DNA of 16,227 bases. It comes from Bacillota bacterium. Its GTDB lineage: Bacteria; Bacillota; Clostridia; Peptostreptococcales; Anaerovoracaceae. The translations under genes and the position numbers were made by a program. Position 1 is the first letter of the stretch; each line of letters begins with the position of its first letter. This document shows positions 6,872 to 13,907 of the stretch, in pieces. The stretch spans positions 1-16,227 of the forward strand of contig JAEZLP010000027.1 of the NCBI GenBank assembly GCA_023415235.1. The letters are read 5' to 3'. A model generated the notes under the pieces. The model was not told the origin of the DNA and made no database searches. It saw only the letters and a list, made by a program, of their open reading frames with translations.

Positions 6872-6887
6872 AGGTAATCAATTACAA
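6872..6887. promoter_or_regulatory. LacI-type operator, site 1 (in the permease leader)
   Basis: AGGTAATCAATTACAA matches the perfect site at 6941-6956 at 13 of 16 positions. It lies about 70 bases downstream of the proposed transcription start, so it could act as an auxiliary site for DNA looping or as a roadblock. Confidence 0.55.
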
Positions 6888-6940
6888 CAATTTGTGGAAT
6901 AAATTACGTCCGATACCCATGATTTTCAAATGTATTATTG

Positions 6941-6956
6941 ATGTAATCGATTACAT
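6941..6956. promoter_or_regulatory. LacI-type operator, site 2 (main)
   Basis: ATGTAATCGATTACAT is a perfect 16-bp palindrome with the central CG step typical of LacI-family operators. It begins about nine bases past the -10 box of the permease promoter, covering the transcription start, where binding would block initiation. It shares outer arms with the operator before lacI. Confidence 0.8.
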
Positions 6957-6964
6957 TTTTTTAT

Positions 6965-6993
6965 ATCATAGCACGGCCTGTAGTTGATTACAA
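6965..6993 (-). promoter_or_regulatory. Promoter of the permease-deaminase operon
   Basis: On the minus strand TTGTAA (6988-6993) and TATGAT (6965-6970) are spaced by exactly 17 bases. The -10 box matches five of six consensus positions. Operator site 3 overlaps the -35 box and site 2 covers the start, giving a tightly repressible promoter. Confidence 0.7.
6978..6993. promoter_or_regulatory. LacI-type operator, site 3 (over the -35 box)
   Basis: CTGTAGTTGATTACAA matches site 2 at 12 of 16 positions, with one arm (GATTACA) fully kept. Its centre is 37 bases from that of site 2, and it overlaps the -35 box. Confidence 0.5.
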
Positions 6994-6998
6994 TACTT

Positions 6999-7022
6999 TT
7001 CTTATCAGGCCGGCAATAAGAA
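6999..7022. repeat. Inverted repeat upstream of the permease promoter
   Basis: TTCTTAT and ATAAGAA form perfect 7-bp arms around a ten-base GC-rich centre containing GCCGGC. It lies immediately upstream of the permease -35 box and in the leader of the SLH gene on the other strand. It could be an operator for another regulator or a weak hairpin. Confidence 0.3.
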
Positions 7023-7172
7023 TTTTTATTAACAAAAACATGAAATATATGCGAAGGGCTACTTTATCGAGGTAAGACGAGAGCTGAAAATGGAGTAAGA
7101 TACTAATTCTCCGGAACTTTTTCGGTTATAGATTAGTCAAAAGGATTAACTGCTAAACAAGGGGGGTAAAAA
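7023..7172 (+). other. Leader of the small SLH gene, structure unassigned
   Basis: About 150 bases precede the SLH gene start. They contain a possible weak promoter (TTTTTA, 17 bases, TATATG, with the -10 at about 7045-7050) and short complementary segments (GGAG with CTCC; CCG with CGG around 7100-7126), so the transcript would have a leader. I compared it mentally with c-di-GMP and other common leader RNAs and found no convincing match. No gene is seen in it. Confidence 0.25.
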
Positions 7173-7832
7173 ATGAAGTTAAAATTTAAAGTGATTGCAC
7201 TAACCACTGTACTATTATTGTCCATGACAGGCCAAAGCTTTGCCGCGTCATATCCTTTTTCGGATATCAGTGATATCCCATCAAAGGATAAGATTGTCAA
7301 ACTCTACAATGAAGGCGTCATAAAAGGAGCCGGAAGTGGATTTTATCATCCGGACGGAACCCTGACTGCCGCGCAGGGCGTTCAGATGATCGTCAACGCT
7401 TTTGATATCAGTCTTGCAAGCTTTCTGTTCATTAAGGCTCCGCTGGCAACGGACTGGTTTAAAAATGCCAACAACAACGCCTGGTATGCGGACGCGTTAA
7501 TAAGGGCGGGAGCAAACGACATCGGACTTCCGGCCGACTTGGATCCTAATGTAAAATGGACCAAGGAAGATTTTACCTATTATTTGATTATGGCGATGGA
7601 ATCCTGCTATAATATGCCCATGATCAATATGATGTATATCGATACTGCGGATGAGGACGATATGACGGCTGAATATCAGGGAGCGATCCAAAGAAGCATG
7701 AAATACAATATTACGGCGTTGGATAAAGGCAAAAAATTCTATCCCAAGAAACAGCTTACAAGAGCAGAGGCTGCCGAAATGATCTTTAACGCTCGTACAT
7801 TGGTGTCAGAAATGAAACTGGAAGTAAAATAA
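7173..7832 (+). CDS. Secreted S-layer-homology (SLH) domain protein
   Basis: The 219-residue product starts at ATG 7173 behind a GGGGGG ribosome binding site. Residues 1-24 are a classic signal peptide (KLKFK, hydrophobic core, cleavage after SFA or FAA). The mature part is three SLH-like modules: about 28-78 (FSDISD...IVKLYNEGVIKG...F.PDGTLTAAQGVQMI), about 92-145 (WFKNANNNAWYADALIRAGAN, diverged) and about 155-207 (AIQRSMKYNIT...FYPKKQLTRAEAAEMIFNA). SLH trios bind pyruvylated secondary cell-wall polymers, so it should sit on the outer wall. There is no other domain, so it may be a structural or accessory wall protein. It is convergent with the much larger SLH carboxypeptidase and shares its terminator. 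The middle module lacks the usual TRAE-like motif, so binding may be weaker. Confidence 0.82.
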   Translation: MKLKFKVIALTTVLLLSMTGQSFAASYPFSDISDIPSKDKIVKLYNEGVIKGAGSGFYHPDGTLTAAQGVQMIVNAFDISLASFLFIKAPLATDWFKNANNNAWYADALIRAGANDIGLPADLDPNVKWTKEDFTYYLIMAMESCYNMPMINMMYIDTADEDDMTAEYQGAIQRSMKYNITALDKGKKFYPKKQLTRAEAAEMIFNARTLVSEMKLEVK

Positions 7833-7845
7833 AGCCAAAAAGGAA

Positions 7846-7882
7846 CGTCGCACTAATTTCTTTTAGTGCGACGCTCTTTTTT
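7846..7882. terminator. Bidirectional Rho-independent terminator between the SLH genes
   Basis: CGTCGCACTAA (7846-7856) and TTAGTGCGACG (7863-7873) make a perfect 11-bp stem with a six-base loop. The plus strand continues CTCTTTTTTAT; the minus strand continues TTCCTTTTT. It ends both the small SLH gene and the carboxypeptidase gene. Confidence 0.92.
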
Positions 7883-7910
7883 ATATTCTGCATAACCCTG
7901 TTTGGAGCTA

Positions 7911-10900
7911 TTATTGCTTTTCAAACAGGTTCATGGCGCGCATCAGCATGGCTGCGACCTCGGCGCGGGTAGCGGTTGCCTTGGGGTTCAGCCTGTTGTC
8001 GGTTGTCCCGGAAACAATCCCATTGGCTACCGCCCAGTTCATGGCAGCTGCGGCAAAATCAGATACCCTGTCCCTGTCAGCGAAGCCTGCGAGGCTGTCA
8101 CCTGCCGAAACATTCATACCGGTACTAATTGCATAACGGTACAGAATCGTTACAACCTGCTCGCGGGTTATGGGGTCGTTTGGCCCATAGCTTCCGTTGT
8201 ATCCGTTGATGATTCCGGCGAAAACTCCCCATGCGATGGGATCGGCATACCATGAGCCATCGGGGACATCATCGAAGTTCGCGCCGCCGGTGACAGCCGG
8301 TGATCCAGCCATCCGATACAGGACTGTGGCCATCATGCCGCGATCAAAGAGCGCTCCGGGAGCAAATGTGGTCGGGGTGGTGCCGTTCATCAGCTTTGCC
8401 CAAACCATACGGCCTACGCTTTCAGCAAACCAGTCGGTTGACTTTACATCGGTAAAGGTGTTCGCTGCCAGTTTTGCCGCCTCTTCCGCAGTCAGTTCCT
8501 TTTCTTCAGCCGGAGCAGAGGAGGCAGCGCTGCCGGAATGGGAGCCGGAGCTGGAACCAGAACCGGAATGATATGCAGGCGCGGTGTATTCTCCGCCCAA
8601 CATATTAGAAAATGCAAAGTTGCTGATAAAAGCGTACTCGTCCCTCTGATGAACCTTGTGGGTCAGAGAATTGGCAAAAAAGGCCACGTCAATATCGTTT
8701 CCGTTCTTGTCCTTGCCCTCATAGGAGAATGCCTGGATGGAGCCATTCAGGAAATCATCGAGATTCGCTTCTGTGGATCGCAGGAAGCCCTCGGTAGGCT
8801 CCCGGTCTCCGTCCATACGAACCAGAATTTCGGCACCTTCCGGCGCACTGCTGAAATATCCGGCGCCGTAGCCGTACATCACATCATCGCCCTCCAGCAC
8901 ATAGCTTGCGTTAATTAAATTCACTGCGGAATAGGTTACAAAGGCCAGCGCGTCCATGGAACCTCTGACTGAATTTCGGCTGATGTCGTCGAAGAAATTA
9001 TTCAGCCTTGTCGTTGCAGTTGCAGTGGAGCCATAGCCGATATAAGGTTTACCGGCTTGTACGGCAGCCAAAGCGGCTGTGTCCAGAGCACTGCAGCCAA
9101 TTATGATATCCGCATCCTCCAGGTTGGAAGTGGTCTTAAAATTCATGAGCTCCATGGCTTGGCGATCATAGTTGTAATTGTATGCATTGATACGGTCATA
9201 GTTGATATATCCGGAGGAGGAATCCCCGCGCATGCCGTTGATATAGATCTTTGGACTCTCGGTAATCAATTTAGCCGCAGGGTAGTTTCCGGAGATACAG
9301 GTGCCGGTCAGCATAAAGTCATCACAAACTGCGAGCCAATCGTTATAGGAGCAGATATAATCCCCCCTGTAATCCCCTTCGGTAATCATGCCGACGGTTC
9401 TGCCGTTCTGCAGCAGCTCGTTGACAGCAGCAGTTGAGTCTTCCGATGCATTCGATATGATTACCTGATAGCCGGTTCTGTCTCCGGCAAGAGAGGACTT
9501 TGCCGTCGCCGCGTATGCCAGACATTTCTCATAGTCCATGGGCTCGCCGCAGACAGCCTTTATGGCTTCATAATCGTCTGGCCTGACGCAGGTCACCATG
9601 TCAAAGCCTCGGGTCTCGTTGAAGGTCGTGATTCCTTCCGAATAAAGGACTGTCCAGTCTAGAATGAGCGTCCCGTCGTACAGAGCGCTGTTGGCAACCG
9701 AACGCTTGGCTTGATACATGGTGACGATCATGGTTCCGGCAGGATAGGTTTTCCCTTCAAAGGTAAATGCCTGTTCCGTCAGGAGAATCTTGACGTCATT
9801 GCGTGAGAGCCATTTCATCATGTCGAAAGCAGCCTGGAGATTGCTCTGATGATTTCGGTCCAAGGGAATAATATAGCACTCAGGATAGAAGTTGCCGTTT
9901 TCCCCTTCTCCATCAAACTCAGGCCGGAAGAGATCGGCCTCGGCGCCTTCTACGTCGTACTGGTTGCAGAACCACTGCCCCACAAGGTTATAGGCGTTGG
10001 AGTTGTAGTTTTCGACGCCGCGCCGGAAAATCTCCAACTGGGCTTTTAGGTATTGCTCCTTGTTGTCAGCAACATAGTCGGATTGCCCCAGTTGCCCGTA
10101 GGCTGCTGCCTTGGTCGCTTCATCGTTATATGCCGGCAGCTCAACCGTATATGCAACACTGCCGTGTAACATGGCAAACTGGGGAGTATAGGAGGTGGAC
10201 ATGTCGTCCCATGGGTCTGCCCAGTAGGTCTCGCTGGCAGGATCGTCATCCCCCGTGTACTGCAGATAATCGCGCTGGGGAATGACATAGCTGTTGTATT
10301 CATCGTTATTCGCCACCGCCGCGATACCAAATGCTTCTCCGCCGGTCATCAAATGCCTGGCAAGAAGATCGTACTCAAAGTTGGGCTCGTGAGGCGGATC
10401 GCAGGGCTCACACTGGAAGGTCTTCACCCGGCCGTGGAGCTCGGTCAAGCTGACAGGATTATACGTTCCGATCAGCTTCTGCATGTTCTGGGTTTCATTC
10501 TGCGTTTGGAATGAATTGTCCCGGTTGAGGTCAAGCCCGCCGGAGGAAATGCGGCTCATGTAAATACGGCCTTCCACATTTTCTTCTGGTACCAGGATGA
10601 AAAAGACGTCATCCAACAGCTCGTCTACCTCCACTATGTTGGTATCCATTTCATAATATGTTTCCAATTCAACAGGTCCGGAGATGGTATTTCCTGCTTT
10701 AAGATATCCCAGGTAGGTTGCGGAGTCTTTCACAAGATCGGGAACGGCAAGGCTTCCTTTCTCACCCGGCGTTCCCATCTCGGCAGCAAGCTGCGCCTCG
10801 CCAGCCTCCGTAAAATCTTCCAGCACATCGTATTTGATTGTTTCATTTTTCACCAGCATCCAGGCAAAATCCAGGATAGAGTCTGTGGCTGCAGTCTCAT

Positions 10901-11777
10901 TGGAATGAATGTTGGAGAACATTACGGGAACCTGATAATCTTCAATCGTATTGGTGTACAGTTCTGCCAGCACCTTGTCCGGTTCGGTTTCGGCTCGTTC
11001 ACACAACTCCAGCCAACGATCTACAGCCTCCTCACTCTTGGCCACGATCAGGTAAGGCATGTCGTATCCGCATTGGCTTCTCCCCATTGAGAATTTTTCC
11101 ACGTAGTAATCAGTATCATAGCTGGCCAATTCTTCAATTTCGTCATAGACTTCCCCCATGGTACGGAAATGGTCATAGGGCACAATTTTAGCAGCCACCG
11201 AGCCCAGGATGGCTTCTCCCTGAACAGCGGCAAGGCTGTACCAGCCGATATAGTCCATCATCAATGTGGCAGAACCATGAGGGACGCTGAGATCGCTATA
11301 GTAGGGCGTGCAATCAAGCTCCAGCTTAAGGCAGACTGTATCGCCGACTGCTACAGCAGAGGTTGTGGTAATCGGAAATAAAGCATTGTTGCTGTTGTTT
11401 TTCCAATCGGTCAAATCTCCGCCTGTCTCATAATTAGGGTAGAGTTCGGGATTTAAATAAGGTTCCGAGCGAGAAAGCGTCCATTTGAAATCTGCCGCTG
11501 CGATTGCGGTTTCGGCTTCCTCCTTGCTCATTTCGACGGGAATCATTGCTTCAAATGTGCGGGCATCGGTCATTGATATCCAATCCATTCCGTCATCGCC
11601 TGTCGTATTGGTAAAGGTGGCCCCCGGTGTACCGGCAGGCGCTTTCCCAAGCTCCAGGGAAGGCAGTTCGCTTTCAGGCAGGGCGTTGGACTGAATCACG
11701 AATGCGGGGGACATCATGACCAAGGCTAGCAGTACTGCGAGTCTTTTTCGAGCGTATTTTCCCATCGGGATGTTCAT
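7911..11777 (-). CDS. S-layer-anchored M14 zinc carboxypeptidase, 1288 residues
   Basis: The start is ATG 11777, nine bases after AAGGAG; a signal peptide covers about 1-32 (KYARKRLAVLLALVMMSPAF). After an N-terminal region (33-200), the M14 peptidase domain runs from about 203 to 590: HSNE supplies zinc ligands His291 and Glu294, LNRDN gives the carboxylate-binding Arg419, LTELHG supplies His448, and AYTVELP gives the catalytic Glu546. Residues 600-1060 form a large C-terminal region seen in long clostridial M14 enzymes. A Gly/Ser linker (1070-1085) leads to three SLH modules (about 1107-1158, 1167-1218, 1230-1285; DRGMMATVLYRM, TREQVVTILYRY, TRAEVAAMLMRA). It should be secreted, wall-bound, and trim C-terminal residues from peptides outside the cell. 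It is monocistronic, between a terminator on each side. Cleavage specificity cannot be read reliably. Confidence 0.88.
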   Translation of the reverse strand: MNIPMGKYARKRLAVLLALVMMSPAFVIQSNALPESELPSLELGKAPAGTPGATFTNTTGDDGMDWISMTDARTFEAMIPVEMSKEEAETAIAAADFKWTLSRSEPYLNPELYPNYETGGDLTDWKNNSNNALFPITTTSAVAVGDTVCLKLELDCTPYYSDLSVPHGSATLMMDYIGWYSLAAVQGEAILGSVAAKIVPYDHFRTMGEVYDEIEELASYDTDYYVEKFSMGRSQCGYDMPYLIVAKSEEAVDRWLELCERAETEPDKVLAELYTNTIEDYQVPVMFSNIHSNETAATDSILDFAWMLVKNETIKYDVLEDFTEAGEAQLAAEMGTPGEKGSLAVPDLVKDSATYLGYLKAGNTISGPVELETYYEMDTNIVEVDELLDDVFFILVPEENVEGRIYMSRISSGGLDLNRDNSFQTQNETQNMQKLIGTYNPVSLTELHGRVKTFQCEPCDPPHEPNFEYDLLARHLMTGGEAFGIAAVANNDEYNSYVIPQRDYLQYTGDDDPASETYWADPWDDMSTSYTPQFAMLHGSVAYTVELPAYNDEATKAAAYGQLGQSDYVADNKEQYLKAQLEIFRRGVENYNSNAYNLVGQWFCNQYDVEGAEADLFRPEFDGEGENGNFYPECYIIPLDRNHQSNLQAAFDMMKWLSRNDVKILLTEQAFTFEGKTYPAGTMIVTMYQAKRSVANSALYDGTLILDWTVLYSEGITTFNETRGFDMVTCVRPDDYEAIKAVCGEPMDYEKCLAYAATAKSSLAGDRTGYQVIISNASEDSTAAVNELLQNGRTVGMITEGDYRGDYICSYNDWLAVCDDFMLTGTCISGNYPAAKLITESPKIYINGMRGDSSSGYINYDRINAYNYNYDRQAMELMNFKTTSNLEDADIIIGCSALDTAALAAVQAGKPYIGYGSTATATTRLNNFFDDISRNSVRGSMDALAFVTYSAVNLINASYVLEGDDVMYGYGAGYFSSAPEGAEILVRMDGDREPTEGFLRSTEANLDDFLNGSIQAFSYEGKDKNGNDIDVAFFANSLTHKVHQRDEYAFISNFAFSNMLGGEYTAPAYHSGSGSSSGSHSGSAASSAPAEEKELTAEEAAKLAANTFTDVKSTDWFAESVGRMVWAKLMNGTTPTTFAPGALFDRGMMATVLYRMAGSPAVTGGANFDDVPDGSWYADPIAWGVFAGIINGYNGSYGPNDPITREQVVTILYRYAISTGMNVSAGDSLAGFADRDRVSDFAAAAMNWAVANGIVSGTTDNRLNPKATATRAEVAAMLMRAMNLFEKQ

Positions 11778-11839
11778 AGCATTTTTCTCCTTCGTTTTAA
11801 ATTTACGGTTTTTTTACAAGAGTACCGCATAAAAACTTG

Positions 11840-11868
11840 TAGCCTTTCGTCCTCTGTCGGAAGGGCTA
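11840..11868 (-). promoter_or_regulatory. Possible leader hairpin of the carboxypeptidase gene
   Basis: On the minus strand TAGCC and GGCTA pair around an inner TCC/GGA pairing with loop GACAGA, 63 to 91 bases before the start codon. A 10-base word (TTCCGACAGA) inside it recurs 54 bases upstream. It could be an mRNA structure or a protein-binding site; no known riboswitch class is recognised. Confidence 0.3.
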
Positions 11869-11940
11869 TTTCACAACAACATATTAAAAGAAGTTGCATA
11901 TTGAAATCTGTCGGAACTTCGTGACGGATAAAAATATAAA

Positions 11941-11973
11941 AAAAAATACCGTACCTTGCGTGCGGTATTTTTA
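11941..11973. terminator. Terminator of the PP2C-like gene
   Basis: AAAAATACCGTAC (11942-11954) and GTGCGGTATTTTT (11960-11972) form a 13-bp stem with one G-T pair and a five-base loop. The minus-strand tail is nine T residues and more, a strong terminator for the gene ending at 11994. The plus-strand tail is short. Confidence 0.85.
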
Positions 11974-11993
11974 CTTATTTGATTCTGACGATA

Positions 11994-13661
11994 TTACTCT
12001 TTCACTACCAAAACCGAATTATAGAATACGATATATCCCTCCTCCGGTACCTCTACCACCGTAGCTCCGGTGATTTCCGTCCGGTTGCTGATCTCTTCCT
12101 CCAGTATGGAATAGTATTTCCCTGCCACATCCTCGTTGGCCGGTTTCAACGTATACTGCCCGGGCCCAATATCCTTCCCTATCTTGTATTTCCCGCTTAA
12201 CAGGATTCCCTTCGTCGCCTTGATCGGATTCACATTTTCAGCAGCCGTAAATCGATATTCCGTCTCAAGGACGTCATAATCGTTCACTTGGACCGTCATG
12301 CAATACAGCTCATCGCTCAGGCAGGTATCGTCATTGACGATGATGCTGTTCGGTTTCAGCATCTCCCCGGTCCAGAAGAAGTATTCGCCAGCCGGGATGT
12401 CCACGCCAATTTTATAACGGCCCGCATCATAGGATTCCGGATTGTCAACTGCAAAAGTAACGGAAGGCTCGTAGTCGGAGGAATAATTGTCAGTCAGATC
12501 CGGTTCCTGTTCCTGTTCCTCCAAGGAATTGGCTGGAGGGCGATTGTCAGCCGGATCAAGGTCTCTTTGATCTCCGAAGCCGGGATCCTTCATCGTGAAG
12601 ATAAACACAATGACCAAAATAACCACCAGCGCAACTCCAATGAGATATTTCACAAGCTTATCTGGCTTGACCTGCACCTTGCCGAGACCTTTTTCTTCCT
12701 TTTCCAGCACTTCCTCATCTTCCGACGTTTCCTCATGTTCCGGCTCTGAAACGGACTCCGATACTATGTCTTCCGGCTCTGCATCCCCCGGCGCCAGGGC
12801 TTCTGATTCTGTGTTTTCCGGCACCTCGGGTTCCGTTTCAACATCTTCAGTTTCTACTGCTTCCGGCATCTCAGGTTCTGGTTCCATAACTTCCGATATC
12901 TCAGGTTCTGGTTCTACAGCCTCCGGCATTTCGACATCCGTCTCTACGGCACCAGGTACCACAGCCTCTGTCTCCGGTTCGCTTCCGTCGGAAATCAGAA
13001 GCGCAACGCCAATGTCGCCCTTCGTATCCTTTTTAAAGTATTTATTGATATTCTCCAGCAGCGCTTCGCTGACCGTCTCTCCGTCGTATTCCCCGAGCCA
13101 TTCAAAAAATGTGGCGCAGGCTGGGGACAGGCTGTCCGACTCGTATCCATATAAGCTATGGCAGGCACCTTCGGTCAAGAGCATAAATCCAAACGGTCCC
13201 TGCGCATCACCCTTGTAAATTTTTAGATGCTTCCTATATTCTCCTGTTTCTGGCATTGATAATACTGAGCAGCCGCCGTTCCATCGGGCAATCAGACCGC
13301 TGCCCATATGCCCTGCCAGATAGCGATTTCCCTTTAACGCAACAAACAGCAAGGATATTTCAGTGCTGACCGGCTTAAATCTCCATCCCTTTGCAGGTTT
13401 GGTCAATAGTGTCTGAACTGTTTTATTGATGAAGTCCTCTGGGGAAGCATACAATTCGTCAAAACGCTTCGCTATAATTGCGGCTGCTTCCGTCGTCAGC
13501 TCCGATTGAGACTTCGATGTATTTCGTGCGGCTGACGGCTCCGCTAGAACGAACCCGGCAACGCCGTTGCTGTCAATCACCCTTACGCTTGCCCGGCTCT
13601 CTGACTCATTCGTTGTACCGGAACCTCCGGAGACGATTCCATGGGCATATTCCAATCTCAT
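11994..13661 (-). CDS. Degenerate PP2C-like domain with membrane-spanning stalk and outer domain
   Basis: I start at ATG 13661 (MRLEYAHG), five bases after GAGG; the GTG at 13667 overlaps that site. The 555-residue product has four parts. Residues 1-225 resemble a PP2C Ser/Thr phosphatase: ISLLFVALKGNRYLAGHMG (near 102-120) sits where PP2C has the N-x-GDS strand, FMLLTEGA (159-166) where it has L-x-SDGL, and GDIGVALLISD (215-225) where it has DN-x-T. The metal-binding Asp of GDS is His118 and that of SDG is Glu164, so catalysis is doubtful. Residues 225-323 are an acidic Pro/Glu/Val repeat stalk. Residues 338-356 are one membrane helix after basic residues, putting the PP2C part inside the cell. 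The outer part (357-555) has two copies of the Y-K-I-G-x-D-I-x-x-G-x-Y motif (413-429 and 489-505). It may sense or signal at the envelope, but no partner kinase is seen. Fold call is inference. Confidence 0.65.
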   Translation of the reverse strand: MRLEYAHGIVSGGSGTTNESESRASVRVIDSNGVAGFVLAEPSAARNTSKSQSELTTEAAAIIAKRFDELYASPEDFINKTVQTLLTKPAKGWRFKPVSTEISLLFVALKGNRYLAGHMGSGLIARWNGGCSVLSMPETGEYRKHLKIYKGDAQGPFGFMLLTEGACHSLYGYESDSLSPACATFFEWLGEYDGETVSEALLENINKYFKKDTKGDIGVALLISDGSEPETEAVVPGAVETDVEMPEAVEPEPEISEVMEPEPEMPEAVETEDVETEPEVPENTESEALAPGDAEPEDIVSESVSEPEHEETSEDEEVLEKEEKGLGKVQVKPDKLVKYLIGVALVVILVIVFIFTMKDPGFGDQRDLDPADNRPPANSLEEQEQEPDLTDNYSSDYEPSVTFAVDNPESYDAGRYKIGVDIPAGEYFFWTGEMLKPNSIIVNDDTCLSDELYCMTVQVNDYDVLETEYRFTAAENVNPIKATKGILLSGKYKIGKDIGPGQYTLKPANEDVAGKYYSILEEEISNRTEITGATVVEVPEEGYIVFYNSVLVVKE

Positions 13662-13702
13662 TTCCACCTCTTAAATTAACTGAGAGTATTTTTTATAATT
13701 CT

Positions 13703-13731
13703 ATTATACATGATCTTCGGATTCGTGTTAA
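13703..13731 (-). promoter_or_regulatory. Strong promoter of the PP2C-like gene
   Basis: On the minus strand TTAACA (13726-13731) and TATAAT (13703-13708) are 17 bases apart, matching five of six and six of six consensus positions. It lies about 40 bases before the start codon. Confidence 0.8.
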
Positions 13732-13797
13732 TCTCCATTTTTTCGCCACTTTTTACCCTCCCGCTGCAGCGCTGCCGCCGGACTGCCCCGAATCCGC

Positions 13798-13826
13798 TGG
13801 AAACCTCCGCTGTTTCATGCTATAAT
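13798..13826 (+). promoter_or_regulatory. Promoter of the nucleoid-associated protein gene
   Basis: TGGAAA (13798-13803) and a perfect TATAAT (13821-13826) are 17 bases apart. Transcription would begin near 13833, inside the left arm of the inverted repeat that follows. Confidence 0.65.
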
Positions 13827-13831
13827 AAATT

Positions 13832-13876
13832 AAATATGAAATGATCGACCAACATTTCACCGTTCATTTCATATTT
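13832..13876 (+). promoter_or_regulatory. 13-bp inverted repeat in the leader of the nucleoid-associated protein gene
   Basis: AAATATGAAATGA (13832-13844) and TCATTTCATATTT (13864-13876) are perfect complements separated by 19 bases, at the expected transcription start. TTTTCTTTTT follows. It could be a two-part operator for autoregulation by a DNA-binding protein, or an AT-rich attenuating hairpin. Operator is favoured because the stem has few G-C pairs. Confidence 0.6.
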
Positions 13877-13907
13877 TCTTTTTGACTTTATACAACAGGA
13901 GTGGAAC

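Noticed and set aside
7060..7172. Riboswitch in the leader of the small SLH gene
   Set aside because: Only short weak pairings and no conserved motif of a class I know.
11840..11930. c-di-GMP riboswitch before the carboxypeptidase gene
   Set aside because: A GGACG-AAAGGCTACA segment is reminiscent, but the GGCAAACC strand and the second stem partner of that class are absent.
12595..13218. Ser/Gly-rich plus-strand frame
   Set aside because: It is the complement of the acidic Pro/Glu repeat stalk of the PP2C-like protein, which has a promoter, ribosome binding site and terminator.
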